Origin: Loxodes magnus
Taxonomy: Eukaryota > Ciliophora > Karyorelictea > Loxodida > Loxodidae
Reading direction: 5' to 3'
Length of the DNA stretch: 64,000 nt
Assembly: GCA_946699065.1 (NCBI GenBank)
Contig: CAMPDV010000080.1
Coordinates: 186,001-250,000, forward strand
In this document: one piece after another, positions 37,155-49,529 of the stretch
Position numbering within the stretch: position 1 is the stretch's first letter
Layout: each line of letters begins with the position of its first letter
Notes under the pieces: model-generated
The model's database searches: none
What the model was told of the DNA's origin: nothing
What the model saw: the letters and a program-made list of their open reading frames with translations, nothing else
Translations under genes and position numbers: made by a program

Positions 37155-38891
37155 TCAACCAATTTTCTACCAGCTTACATTCTAAAAATCATATTTATAA
37201 AGCTCAGACCCGCTATTGAACTAGAAAACAGTTTAATTGATGACTATAGGCTAAGTGAATACATGGCTTTATGTTGGAAACTCACTTCCATGATTTTTAA
37301 TGGACTTAAAATCTAAAACCAAAGTGTTTCGATTATTATTACCATTGTAATAAATGAGAGCAACGTCTATACTTTATAGGTAAGCAGAAGTTGTTTAAGC
37401 ACCTTCTGGAAGTTAGATTTAGCTTATTTCCCAAGAATTATTTAAAACATTAAATATCTGAATCTCTTTTTAAAATACATCTCCCATTCCACCAGTTGCA
37501 TAGATAATATCTTCCTTTTTGAAAGCTCCATATTTAAATGCTTTCTTCTTAATTTTAGAAATATTTTTAAACTTCTAACTTTATTCATAAAACACTTCAC
37601 ATTCACATTCAGCTTTTCCTGTTAAGATGTAAATTTTATCCTTTTAATCATACACTGTTCTGTGCATAGATCTAGGAGTTAACATTTTATATGTTAAGAT
37701 GGATTAATCTTCTTACAGGATAAATCTATCAGCTTCATTTAATAAACCACCAGTCATTAGTAATTTTTAATTACTTATCTATTCTATTTAAGTATGCTTT
37801 TAATCAGTTGGAGTTATTTAGATATTACATTGCATAAACTATCCATTTTTTAGATCATACTCTTTCTTTGTTTAAGTGTTAGCTAAGATTGTATAGATTT
37901 TCTGAATAGGAAGTCTCGATTCAATTAGCTAAGAATTATCCTGTGTTGGATTGATTGGTACTGTACTCATTTAACTATTAAAGCTAAATGATTTGAATTC
38001 TTCAATTTATATTGGTTAAGTATTGAACTAGATTTAATTAGATTCTTCTATCAAGTTTGACAGTTATTGCTTTATATAGTTTAAATCTTTCCTTTCTGCT
38101 GGATTTTAATTTCAGCAAATCTTAATTAAATTTGCAAAATCTTGAGGGCAGTTCTAAGGAATTTCCTCTCTTTCTCCATTTATAATTTTTTGATAAATTA
38201 ACTTATCTTAAACTCCTTTAAATGGAACTTTTCAAGCAGCTAATTCTCACATAACCATTCCTAGAGCATAAATATCTGACTTAGTACTATAATTAGGATT
38301 TTTGAGTAATTCAGGAGCCATCCATCGAAGAGTACCTTCACATTTATTTAATTTATCGAGAACTGAATTCGAGTTATTAATTGTTAGTCCAAAGTCACAA
38401 ATTTTGGCTTTCTTATTGGCATCTAGGAGAATGTTCTAGCTTTTAAGATCTCTATGCAATAAATTTTTATCATGAATATACTCTAACCCAGAAACTACGT
38501 CAAGGCTTAATTAATACTTTAGATCTTACAATATTTCGACATTTTTAGATATGAAGTTATGCAAAGAATCTTGCATAAGCTCAAATACCAAGGATTTAGG
38601 TGATAAGCAAAAGCCATAAAACTAAATAATATTAGGGTGTCTCATTATGAACATATTCAAAGCTTCTTTTTTGAACATATTTTCCTCATTATTTGAAAGC
38701 TTCTAAGCTTTGAATTCCTTGATTGCTACATCAGTAATTTATTTTCATTTTCCAGCATAGACAATTCCGTTACCTCCTTCTCCAAGCTTTTACAATTTTC
38801 TTAGAAATTAACTAGGTATTTCACACTCGTTTGATACCATTTAATTATAAAGATGGAAATATTTGGTACTATTAAATGCAAATTCTTTCAT
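37155..38891 (-). CDS. Protein kinase (TKL-like) with C-terminal kelch-type propeller
   Basis: A single exon of 578 codons. Residues about 30-285 form a complete kinase domain: glycine loop LGEGGNGIVYAG (36-47), VAIKEF with the catalytic Lys at 58, HRDLKSQN (146-153), CDFGLT (165-170), WMAPELL and SDIYALGMVMWEL. HRDLKSxN is typical of the tyrosine-kinase-like (Raf/MLK/plant RLCK) group rather than CMGC or AGC kinases. All catalytic residues are present, so it should be active. Residues about 350-570 contain kelch-like blades (LMTGGLLNEADRF, MHRTVYDQKDKIYILTG, YATGGMGD, LVLDFKS). Kinase-kelch proteins are frequent in ciliates and Entamoeba. The TGA at 37155 follows KIG; if it coded Trp, up to 45 residues would be added. 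Confidence 0.92.
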
Positions 38892-39700
38892 AAATCAAGT
38901 AAATCATTTCTAATTAGTACTTCATACTTATATCTCTTAAATATACCTACTCAAATTTCGTCCAGATAGGTATTGATATTTAGATTTTATAAAAGCATAA
39001 GTAAACTACACTTACACATATGATAAACTAAACTGATTATTATAGATATTTAATTATGAAAGGTAAAGTATCTTTATATTAGGTAATAATATCATAAGCG
39101 GATTACTGTAACTGATTAACGCTTTTAGTAATAGCTTATTTTATAATTTCTTTGCACGTGTATTTATTATTAGTTAACTTATCTTAAAAATAAGTATAAA
39201 TGAGGAAGTTTATATTTTAGTCTTCAAGATTAAAAAATTAAGGCACATGTTTGATAGGATTGATTAGATTATTTATCTCTTAATAAGATTAAAATAAATA
39301 GATATTTATAATACATTTGTACTTTTCTAGAATTGTACTCACTTTTATTAATACCATTGCTATGATATTTTACTCCAATAGTTATACAAAGAGCATGATT
39401 ATTCTTAAAATTTAAGAACTGATGAGATTTGGTATTCGCTTAATGTTTAGATATTTATTCATAAGAATTTAATAAAATACTTCTATCAATATCTTATTAG
39501 TATTTAGCATAGAGCAACAAAAAACCATTCAGAAACGTTCTCTCCCTAAATAGATTATATGAATTGCCTCTCCAATGTATTAGTTTATTTCTATAAATTT
39601 TACTATTAGAATAGTAAATGAATGATTATATTACATAAGCACCTAAAGGCATATAAAGCATAAATTTAATTATTTAAATACTATTTTTTATTATTTATCC
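38892..39700. other. Divergent A+T-rich promoter region
   Basis: No coding frame recognised between the kinase-kelch gene (minus) and the membrane propeller gene (plus). Confidence 0.45.
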
Positions 39701-41396
39701 ATGCTTTTTTTCCTAGTGCTTGTCTCTCTTACTTATGCACATTGTCCGCTTAAATATGATTAGTGCAGTTTGGAAGCTCAGGTAGAGCTAATTGATTCTA
39801 AAATTCTTGACTAGACAACCTATATTAATAGTGTGGAATAATGGAGGTATAGGCTAGTAGATAAATCAGACCAATTATAAAATAGGCTTATTAGGAAGTA
39901 GAAAATATACCTACCCAACAATCAGGAAATAAGTGCATTGGATTATATAACAGTGAAGCCTTTTTCTAATTCTAAAGACAGTAAGCTTTAAATCAGTTTC
40001 ATATGGATAGAATTTATTAATAGTGGTAGCTTAGGGAAGCTTTATATACTTGTATGACACTACTGGTATTTTGATGTATGTATTTGATTCCTTGCACTAA
40101 ATCAAATTCCTCTAAGCTTCTAGTTTAGAAGGTAAGTCCTTATATAGACTCAACTCAAATACTAACTGCAACTTAAAATTAACTTAAGATACATGAGCTT
40201 CGATAGTTTAAGTATGACTGATAGATTTAGGAAAACTTTACTGCCTCTTCGTTTGGCAGACAATTCTAAAAGCTTAACATTACTATTTATACTAAAGTTA
40301 CTCTCAATTACACTTAATTAATAAGTGGAACCCAAGATCGTTAAATTACAGCTTTACTGTAAATTCCAAGACAAGGGGTAAGGCAATGGTTTATTGGAGA
40401 TTCTTAAGGGTATATTAGTTAAATTCTTAAAGAAAGCACCCTTAAAGAAATGTAGTTTAACCTTGGTAAAATTTAATCTTTTTAAAAATAAGGAAACAAT
40501 GTTGCAGTAATAGGTGAAAGAGGTATTGCTTAGCTTTTAATCAATAAGATGTAACTTAACTATCCATGCTACATAGATATCCAAAAAGAATCCTAATCTT
40601 CCAAATAGTTCAAATTGGAAGGAGGAGGACTGATAAATGGAGTTCTTGATAATGCTAGAGGTTCTGCTTATGGTTTTATAGGATTTGAATCTTATATTAG
40701 AGTAGTTGATTTTAAGTTTGGTGAAAAGATCAGAAATGGAATGCTTAACTACTAAGTCTATAATGCTAGCTCATAGTTATGATACAATGTAACCAGCACA
40801 TGTAGTCCAATCTTAAAAATTCAATTGCCTAAATAAAATTTATCAAGTAATTACTAGCTAATATCCACTAAAAATGAACTAATAGTGTGAGATAATGCCA
40901 AAATAATTATATATAACATCAGTTCTTAAAAAATTCCCTCAATTAATCATTGGTAATCTTATGAGTCGGAAAGTCTATAGAGAAACATATTAAATAGAGA
41001 TGAGATACAAATATTGCCTGAATCTGCTTAGTTATAAGGAAATCCAGTTGTAGCTGTTTATTCCTAAAACTTGTATACTCTTCATATGACATTTGCTTAA
41101 AATTCAGAAGGCTAGAAGATAATTCATACCTTCGAAATTTCTTAAAAAGCAAGGTTTACTCAGTAAAGTGTCAGCTGATTAGCAGAAAATTAAAAAATTA
41201 TAATGTAACATTTTTAAAGTTTAGATTTACATTAGCCTTAGTTTTCCTTGTTGGGTGGTCAATAAAGCAAAACAAAGCAAAAAGGAATGAAAGTAGAAGA
41301 TATAACTATAATAAGAACTTTTCAAAAAACCAAGAAGCAAAGCTGAAAGAGTTAGAATAGCAGATAGAGGAAATTAGGAAGAATATATAGGGTTGA
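39701..41396 (+). CDS. Type I membrane protein with propeller-like ectodomain, four exons
   Basis: The ATG at 39701 starts a signal peptide (MLFFLVLVSLTYA). Three GT-AG introns, 39953-39977 (25 nt), 40251-40272 (22 nt) and 41163-41182 (20 nt, GTAAAGTGTCAGCTGATTAG), join four frames into 1629 bases, 542 residues. The ectodomain shows repeated four-strand units (SVSYGQNLLIVVAQGSFIYLYD; GKLYCLF; VIGERGIAQLLI; ARGSAYGFIGFE; NPVVAVYSQNLYTLHM) typical of WD/PQQ-like propellers, an early cysteine pair (CPLKYDQC) and N-glycosylation sites (NITI, NYTQ). A transmembrane helix (LALVFLVGW) precedes a basic tail and a short coiled coil (AKLKELEQQIEEIRK). EMC1 has a comparable layout but I see no specific EMC1 signature. 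The first two introns could be placed slightly differently. Confidence 0.6.
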
Positions 41397-42386
41397 AAAG
41401 GGACAAACATTTATATCACATTTAATAATTATTTATTAATAAGTTATTTAGTTACTCTTAAAAGCTAAGATACCACTATTTTCAGCTCAGGCAAGCCTAT
41501 TGCTAATTAAATTATAAATATAATAGATGCTTATTTTAAATATCTCATCTATATTTCCATTTCTTCTCTACTTAAAGATAATTATCATATGTTAGTACAA
41601 GTAATTATAAATTTTATAATCTCAGCTTTAAATCTTAAGCTAAAATCTTCAAATGGCTATAAGCTTTTTATAATAGACATATATAAACTGACATAAAAAA
41701 GATAGATAAAAGGAGAAGAATAAGACAAAAGATATAACAGTATCCCTTTAAAGTTATTTAGCAAATCTAAAAACTATATAGGTTTAACAACTAATCTATA
41801 TTAATGAGATGCTTATTCTTAATCAAGTAGTAGTTTACTATCTATTATTAACCACTTAATTAATTCAAATTTAGTGTAATCTATTATTATATCAATTTTA
41901 GAAGATATAAAAGTGTTAGAAGAATGGAGATATTAGAATTGTAATAGAATAAATGCTTAGATTTGTATGAAGCTAGCTTATAGAATTTTTAAATTAGCTT
42001 CTGAAATATAAAATTTTATTTTTGTTTACACATTTAGTGTACAAGCTAAAGTATACAAATATAATATATATACATATTAATCTTTTACTACTATTCAATT
42101 ATTCCTTTATTTACTTTTAATCAATTAGACTTTAAATCGCTAATTAATTACCTGTTTATAAGCAATTATAAATGAAGACAGTTGCATACTTATATAAAGC
42201 TTAGTTCTTAATAATAATAGCTTAGAAAATAGATATCGCTTAGCTAACTTATTTTGCTAGGTTACTAGTACATTTTTCTAATGCTGTGCTTAGTGAATAA
42301 AAATAGTATAATAAAGTACTTTTAGTATATCATTCAAAACTATAAGACATCAATAATAGTAACTTATATAGTTTTAAATTTACAAA
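41397..42386. other. A+T-rich spacer
   Basis: About 1 kb, no gene recognised; rich in AGCTTA/TAAGCT words. Confidence 0.4.
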
Positions 42387-42389
42387 AAT

Positions 42390-42683
42390 GTTTCATTTAA
42401 AGCTAGCATAGTTACTATATTTGGCATTGCCTCTTTATTCTATAAATATATTAAAGTAAATCAATTTAAATAAGAAGAAATTAAAAGGCAGCAGGATAAG
42501 CAAAATATAGTATTAAAGAACTCCTCAATTACTGTCTAAAAGCCAGATTTATCATTAAGCTATTAAATAATAATTTCTTAATAGATAGTTAATAGAAGAT
42601 AAAGGGCAATTAGCCAGAAGTTAGTGATATTTTAGGAGATGAATTAAATTAAATAGTTAAAGGGAATGAATTCGATAATATGA
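42390..42683 (+). CDS. Possible small single-pass membrane protein, 5' end unresolved
   Basis: One frame reads a hydrophobic segment (ASIVTIFGIASLFYKYI) followed by a polar, Gln/Lys-rich helix (EEIKRQQDKQNIVLKNSS) and reaches a TGA at 42681, just before the next gene. No in-frame ATG precedes it; the nearest ATG (42388) lies in another phase, so a 5' intron or different structure would be required. A second frame in the last 90 bases also looks coding. Low confidence. Confidence 0.3.
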
Positions 42684-42745
42684 AAATAGATTTGAATTTA
42701 AATAAATATTTATATATTTATAATTTAATTTCTTCAATTATAAAA

Positions 42746-44153
42746 ATGGGGTGCTGCTCAAGTCAAAAATAACCTTTAAAGGAACCAATTCCCACTTTGC
42801 TGTCTTAGCCTTAGCCTTAGCCTGAGCAAAAGTAAATACAAGAATCACCTAAATAGATGTAAAGTAATCCTGTAGTTGTTGAATGGTTTGTAACTCAAAA
42901 CAGTCGTATGCTTGTCAAAGATTATCAAAACTTTGAAATAATAGGAGGATAGCCAAAAAGCAATAAATATAATGGAAAGGTATAAGTTTTTGAAATCTAG
43001 AAAAAGTAAGGAGCTGATGTTAAAGATATTTAATTAGATTTTACAACCAGTTAGCAGCTAGGTTCAACACACTAAACTGTAGGCGCTGTTAAAACCATTG
43101 TTATCGACAGTGACAAAAATAAAAACTAAGAAAATGCTAAAAACATAAATACAAGGCTCAAGAACATCAAAGAGAAAACCAAAGGAATGGAGAATGTAGT
43201 TCAATTTGATTTCAAAATTACAAAAAATAGCTCAGATAATTTCTTCGTTGATATTTTTATGCCTTTTGCTCCTTATGGCACTCTAAATGATGAAGTTGAA
43301 AAAAGAATAAGAGAAGGTAAAAATTATTTCACGTCAACATAAATAATGGACTTCATGAACAATTCTCTAAAAGTTTTTTCTGATTTATAGAGCAAATAAA
43401 TATTACATACTGATATAAAGCCTCAAAACTTTTTACTTATAAACTCCTCAAATATTAAAGAGGCTAAAGTTGCAGACTTCAGAGTTATTCCTGATTTTCT
43501 ATCAGTTTTACCAAACCAATTTTCTGAACATTGTGAGTACACTGCACCTAAACTAAGAGATTTACAAAGAGAAAGCATAACTCATAATCCATATAAATCT
43601 GATTTATTTAGTCTCGGTCTCACTTGGTTAAGAGTAGCTCTTTTAAAGGATGTAAGAGGAATAAATAGTTAGTAAGATGTAGCTGAATAGCTTGAACATC
43701 TAAAGCAAATAAGTTTATTATAAAAATATGATCCCTAAATATAAGAAATGATTTCATTAGCTTTGAAATTTGATGAAGCGCAGAGACCAGATTTCACAAA
43801 TTTCAAAAATCTAAATAAGGTTTAAGACAGTTAAGTGGGTAATCATACTTTATTTAATTTCAAAAAAGATCAAAATATAATAACATTAAGATTTTAGAAG
43901 TAGTAAGATTAGAAATAATAAGAAGTAGTCCAAGTTGTTACATAATAGTAAAATACCAATTATTACCCTGCAGGAGATGAAGAAGAACGTAATTTTTTTA
44001 TATTTAGATTTGGAAGCCAATAACCTTTACTAAAATGAAGAATCAAATCTTGATTTAATATAGCAATAACAAGCTTTAATATATGGAGGACAAAGCTACG
44101 GTAATGAACTCGCAAGTTCTCAAAATAAAAAAGAAACAAAAAAAGCTCCTTGA
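42746..44153 (+). CDS. N-myristoylated kinase-like protein with altered catalytic motifs
   Basis: The protein starts MGCCSSQ, a myristoylation plus palmitoylation signal, then a Pro/Gln-rich linker to about residue 40. The kinase-like fold covers about residues 60-340: FEIIGGQPKSNKYNGKV replaces a normal glycine loop, the VAIK Lys is probably Lys116 (VGAVKTIV), and the catalytic loop reads HTDIKPQNFLL (221-231, HTD instead of HRD). The metal-binding motif reads ADFRV (DFR instead of DFG). Asp and Asn of the loop are kept, so it may retain weak activity or be a pseudokinase. A 19-nt intron at 43989-44007 (GTAATTTTTTTATATTTAG) restores the frame to an acidic, Gln-rich tail; 1389 bases, 462 residues, TGA at 44151. 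Confidence 0.8.
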
Positions 44154-44220
44154 AGCAAGTGATCAGACTCTTATTTATAAACTCTATTTATTATTTAAAT
44201 TATAAGCTTTGGCTTAAATA

Positions 44221-44673
44221 TCATTTTTATTTGCAATTAATCAATTATTATTCATTAATTCCTCCTTTTCGGTTAACTAAAATGGTTTGAATACAATCAT
44301 TTATATCTCAAAGGTATTAATGTTGATATATTTCAGGTTCTATTTGAACTACTTTTCTAGTTCCCTCAATAAATTGGAAGAAATTACTTTATATTAGTAA
44401 ACCTTGATATTTTAGCTATCTAGAATAAGTAACGTTCTGTTACTGTTTTTTATTTTGTGCTCCAAACTGTACTAATTAATAAGCTCTAATTTCTTTGAAA
44501 GATTGACGATTTAGTATAAGCTATTTTCAGATTACACTCCCTCATCCTTATTACTTGCATAACTTAATCTTTTCAATTTGCATTAAAAATCCATTTACTC
44601 CTTATAAAATGTTAAAAAGCCTTGCTATTTGTTAATTTACTTTAATATATAAAAATTCTGAATCTAAGTCCAT
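44221..44673 (-). CDS. Hypothetical helical protein, 150 residues
   Basis: A single frame from the ATG at 44673 (MDLDSEFLYIKVNQQI) to the TGA at 44221. The composition is balanced (SFKEIRAYQLVQFGAQN; NFFQFIEGTRKVVQIEP), without signal peptide or membrane segment. Not recognised. It is tail-to-tail with the kinase-like gene (67 bp apart) and head-to-head with the C2-like gene (155 bp apart), so its promoter must be compact. Confidence 0.5.
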
Positions 44674-44828
44674 GAAGACTAACTATGATTCATAGAATGT
44701 AGATAATATTAGTACTTAAAGAGAATGAGAGGAGGTACTAGAGTTAGAATTAGTAAGTAAATGAGAGTTCTAAATAAAAGTTTGGTTATAAAATAAGTTT
44801 AATTTACCTTTTTTAATTATTTATAGCT

Positions 44829-46052
44829 ATGGGAGATTGCTAATCTAGACCCTCTGAATAATAAGAAGACTAACACTCCATATCTAATTCCTCTCCTAAT
44901 AACAAGAAATTTTATCCCTTCTGGAAATATGAGTATATTAATTAAAAAAGCGCTCCTTTGAACAAAGAAAGATTAGAATATGATAAAAGATTTGTATAGT
45001 AATTGATGAGCTAATGTAATAAGAAAATTAGTATGAGTAAAGATAAAAAACCTCGCATTAAGATAGAGGTTCTGAGATCATAGAGCTAGTATATAAATAG
45101 GAGCTGTGTAACTAATAACCTCATCTATATTAAACTTAAGTACTTATAGCAAGAATTCTAAACTCCACCTGTCAAACCTATTTTGCCTGCATTCAATCAA
45201 GTTTTTAAAATTCCTGCTGAGGATTTTAATGAAGATGAAACTCTGAAGTTTTATATGTTTAGTCATCCTGAAAATATCTTGATAAGCGAGGATAAGATAA
45301 GTCTTAAAGAATTTGGAAGTGAAGATGTTATAGAAAGATAACTAAGTAGAATGAAGCTAGAAATTAGAGGGTAGTTTATTAAAAATCATGCAATGCTATG
45401 AAGCTATAGGTTGAACTATTACATGGGAATATTCGTAAAAATATAAAACATACTTATTAACATTGAAAAGGGATATTATGATTAGAATGGTAATTTCATT
45501 AAACCTCCTTAAAATAATACTCTATAGACACAACACGAAGCAGATCTTTAGGTAATTGAAGAATAGGTTAAGTAAGAATAAACTTAATTACCTACAAAAA
45601 ACCCTGACTTATAATAACTCAATTAGGAATTTAATGAGATAGAAGTTGAAGAGCAAGAAATATAAAAAAATAAAATAGAAATTCAAGAAAATGAACAAAA
45701 TGATGCTGAAGATCTTGAGTTAAAATAATGATAAGAAAGCTTATTAACATCTAAAAATGACGAAATCAATCTAGAGCAAAATAGAAATAGTTAAAATATA
45801 TAAACATGGAATTTAAATGATTTAGAGGATAAAGAAGACGATACTCTAGTTGAAACTTTCAGAACAAGCTAATAACTGATTAAGATCAACGAAGCTAAAA
45901 TACAAAAAAATTAATGACATATTGAAGAAATCAGAACTTCGATTAATCAGCAATAAGATGAAAGCTAAGAAGTTTCTGAAGAAGAAGGTACAAGCTTAAT
46001 GGATATTCCTGAAGAAAACGTTTTATTTTACGATCAATATAAAAAAAAATGA
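44829..46052 (+). CDS. N-myristoylated C2-like protein with acidic Gln/Glu-rich tail
   Basis: A single exon of 407 codons beginning MGDCQSRP, another N-myristoylation signal. Residues about 70-200 resemble a C2 domain: KPRIKIEVLRSQ as the first strand, LPAFNQVFKIP and EDETLKFYMFSH matching the conserved W/F-x-E/Q-x-F...L-x-F/V strands, then EDKISLKEF. The acidic calcium ligands are not all obvious, so calcium binding is uncertain. A basic/aromatic stretch follows (MLWSYRLNYYMGIFV). Residues about 260-400 are low-complexity, Glu/Gln/Asp-rich. Together with the neighbouring kinase-like gene it suggests a membrane-attached signalling pair. Confidence 0.65.
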
Positions 46053-47116
46053 TAGAACCAAATTCATAAGGAATTGTCCTTATAAACTATAATAATTAAT
46101 AATTTAATTACTTTTCTTTGGGTTCTTAATTAATTTAAGGTATTCTTATAAAATTATTACTTATTCAATTGCTAAAATAACAATACTAAACTACGTAGCA
46201 CTCAATCAATTATCAATTTATAAATTTAAGTCCTAGAAGTCCTATTATAAAGCTTCAAATTTTAAACATATTACTCTTAATTAAATACCAGATAAGTATA
46301 AATCACTTGATATATTGTTAATAAATAAACCCGATAGTGATCAAAAGTTTGTAATATAAAGCATTTGAGACTATTTTTCTCTTTTATTTACTTGAATTAA
46401 TTAAAACAAAAATATTAGAATACTTAATGTTTCCAGTATTACAAATAGCTAGAATTTATAATTCCATCTATAATAATTTAAAATAGCTTTTATCAAAATT
46501 TTTCACTTAAATAACTCTACTAAACTAAATTTAAAAAGCTAATTTTATATATTGACTGATATTAAGTAAGGAGTCTCAACTAGATAGGCTATTAAACGAA
46601 TAGGGAGTTTATATATATAGACTGATTGATGAGATAGAAAATAGCTATTTTATACTAATTTCTATTCTTTTGCTTGGTTCTTTTTTAGCATGAAGAGTTT
46701 AGAGATCTATTCTAACTACTTATTTATTATAGTAGATTTAGATTTAAACTATTAAGTTAGGAATTAAAAGTTTTGCTTTAATGCCAATTTATTTAATTTT
46801 AGGAAAGAATATTAACATCTACCTAAAATGATAAAAAGAAATGTTGCAAAAAGTATTTCTAAAAGCTATTAAGTCTTTAATAAAATTTAATAAGCAACTA
46901 AATTTCTTTAATCAATTTAAAATAAATAGATTTGATGACAGACAGGAACCTTCAATTGCTAGAAACTTTTTTAATGTTTTCTAATGTTTTAGTGATTTTT
47001 TATTTAAAGGTAAATACAAGTTAAGAAATTTAGTTTGGCAGATTATTAAAAGGGGTATTACATTGATGAGGTATAGACGAAATGATGAATTTAAACAAAT
47101 GAGGAGATAGCTTATT
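46053..47116. other. A+T-rich spacer
   Basis: 1 kb without a recognised gene, between converging genes. Confidence 0.4.
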
Positions 47117-48791
47117 TCAATTATTTATTAGTTTATTTATTAAAAATTAATTAGTACTTTTTAAATCTCTCATTTCGATTTGTGGAGTCAATATTAGACT
47201 CAGGCTCAATAAATAAACTTTCTTATACAAAATTACCTTTACTTTAATCTCTTTTTCTATTCTTTTTTGCTTTTTATATTTCTATATTTTTCTTCTCCTT
47301 ATCTCCTAGATACATCATATTTAGTATTTAAAAATTCATCGAAAGAGATTTATTAAGCTTATGAATTTCACTCTCTTTCTAGTAATTTAGATTTTTAAAA
47401 TGAGAATGATTAAGTTACATGCGTTTCTTTTAAAGAAAGCATTTATTCTTTTGGTTAAAATCAATAGTTTGATTTCTAGCACTCATTATTAAATTTTAGA
47501 TTGAATAGTTTTTTTTTATTTTCTTTACATATTCTAATCTATTAGGTACATTATACTGTTTTATACTCCTTTTTCTTTCATTCTTCTCACGTTCTTCTTT
47601 GGTTTATTTTTAGTTCCCTAGTTATTTTTACGAAGTTTAGTTTTTTTGTATTTGTCAATTTTTATGCTTTTCATGTAGGTACTGATATCTTTCATTAATA
47701 TCGGTACTAAGCTAATAAGTTCTCTTCTAATCTCTTTAAGAATTCAATTGCTTTTTTGGTATTTTGATTAATATATCTTAGCAAAATGTCTTTTCTCTAT
47801 TACTTTGAGAACTTGACATTGTAGTAAGTGTAGCAAGCGATTTAGATGATAAATAATATTTTTATAAGTGCTTTTAATTTTCCTCATTTTAGTTTATTAC
47901 CTTATTTAGTGATTCTTGCTATTATAAATTTTAGGTTTCATAATTATTGGCTGAAACTAACTTCCAATCATCGTTTTCTTAAGCTTAGTTATCAGATACC
48001 TTATTTATAGTTTAATTTAATTTTAATTTTTAAATAGTACTAAACTTTCTAATACTCTCTTTTTATCTTTCTATCTGTTATTATTACTCTATATACTTTT
48101 CTTCTTCCTATTTTTATAGATGCTTAATATAAATACAATCAGGAGGCTAAATACATAACTTGGAGGTAGACATTTCTTTTCTAAGTTGACTTAAATCCTT
48201 ATTATATTGCTCTCTATAGAAGTTATAATCTATATAGTTTTCTTAACTTTCTGGTTTATATGTTTAGATTTCTTTCTTTATGCTTTCTCTTTTTATAGAA
48301 GTTTTGCTTTTTATTATTTTGTTAATATTTTTTAAGGAAGCATTTCAAGTTGATTCTTATTTATTATTTTTTCTGCTTGAATGTGATGAAAAAGTTTTAG
48401 GAAGCTGATTGATTAATACATGAGCTTTATTATTCAATTTAACAGCTTTAGCAACCCATTTTCCATTACAGCTTAAGCATTTGCAGGACTTGACTCTTAT
48501 AAGCTTATTAATTTAAGTTTTCTTTCTTACATTTACTTTTATTAATTGCATCATTTCCTTATTCTTATTTATCTTCTCAAAGTCCAGTGAGAGAGCTCTT
48601 GATAAAAGCTTTGAACTTGCTTATTTAATTAGAGAGAGCTTATTGATTTAAGTTAGTTCAAATGCGCTATTATTGTTTGATATCGAAGTCTCCAGTTTAG
48701 TTTAATTATAATTAATCTTAGCATTCTATCAAACTATTAAACTTAAATTATTACTTAAGTACTCATGTGAGTTATAATGGATAAGAATCAT
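47117..48791 (-). CDS. Lys/Gln/Asn-rich cytoskeletal-type protein, 3' end unresolved
   Basis: From the ATG at 48791 the frame stays open for about 530 codons with consistent composition: Ser/Asn/Lys/Gln-rich, hydrophilic, with short helical blocks (QKQEEEKYIEQQQQIERQKES). A CKCLSCNGKW cysteine cluster near residue 110 might bind zinc. No family recognised. Coding character fades near 47160. In that register the next in-frame TGA lies far downstream, but a 19-nt GT-AG intron at 47218-47236 (GTAATTTTGTATAAGAAAG) would lead to a TGA at 47117 and give exactly 551 residues. A 14-nt alternative near 47205-47220 would stop a little earlier. Confidence 0.5.
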
Positions 48792-49529
48792 ATAATATAT
48801 AATAGAACTCAGCAATGTTTGGCTGTTTTGCTAATTGTAAATACCTTAGTAGAATTTTTAGAACTTATAGTACTTATAGATCTAAATTAGTTTAATAACA
48901 CTTCTTATACTAAACTAGCTGCTTATAAAAGATTATCATTTAATATATTTTAACTACTATCTCTTGTAACTAGCAAGGACTAAACTATTACTAAAGTAGA
49001 TATCAACTTTTATTATACTTCTATTTTTTAATGCTAGAAAGAAGAGTTTGAAATAAGTTAGATATTTATATTAAAGTTTGCATATTAGAAATTTATTACC
49101 AGTCAAATAGTTATAAATTATTAGTTTAGTATAATTAAGAAATATACTAAAGCAGCTATTTATTAAAAGCTTGTTTGCTTTATATAGTTTCTATTGATTA
49201 AATAAGTTAATTTGCTATTCAGTTTATAATACATAAGTAAAATATTTATTATAAAATGAATATTTATAATCAAGGCTTATTACAGTTGTAGGAGCTTATC
49301 AATCTGTGGAATATCTAATATATAAAATATTTGCTTTCCTTTTTTAAGTTAAAAAGTTAATTTTATTTATTTAAAAACAATTGGAATTTGTAAAATTGAG
49401 AGCTGTAATTTAATGTAGTAAGTAGAAAGATAACACAAATTAAATTTAGCTTAAGCAATTAGGCTAAAAGGCTTAAAGATTCAGATAAATAATTGACTTT
49501 ATATTTAAAATGTTTAGAGAATTTTGCTT
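48792..49529. other. A+T-rich spacer
   Basis: No coding frame recognised; contains the promoter of the minus-strand gene starting at 48791 and the 3' flank of the TsaD-like gene. Confidence 0.45.
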
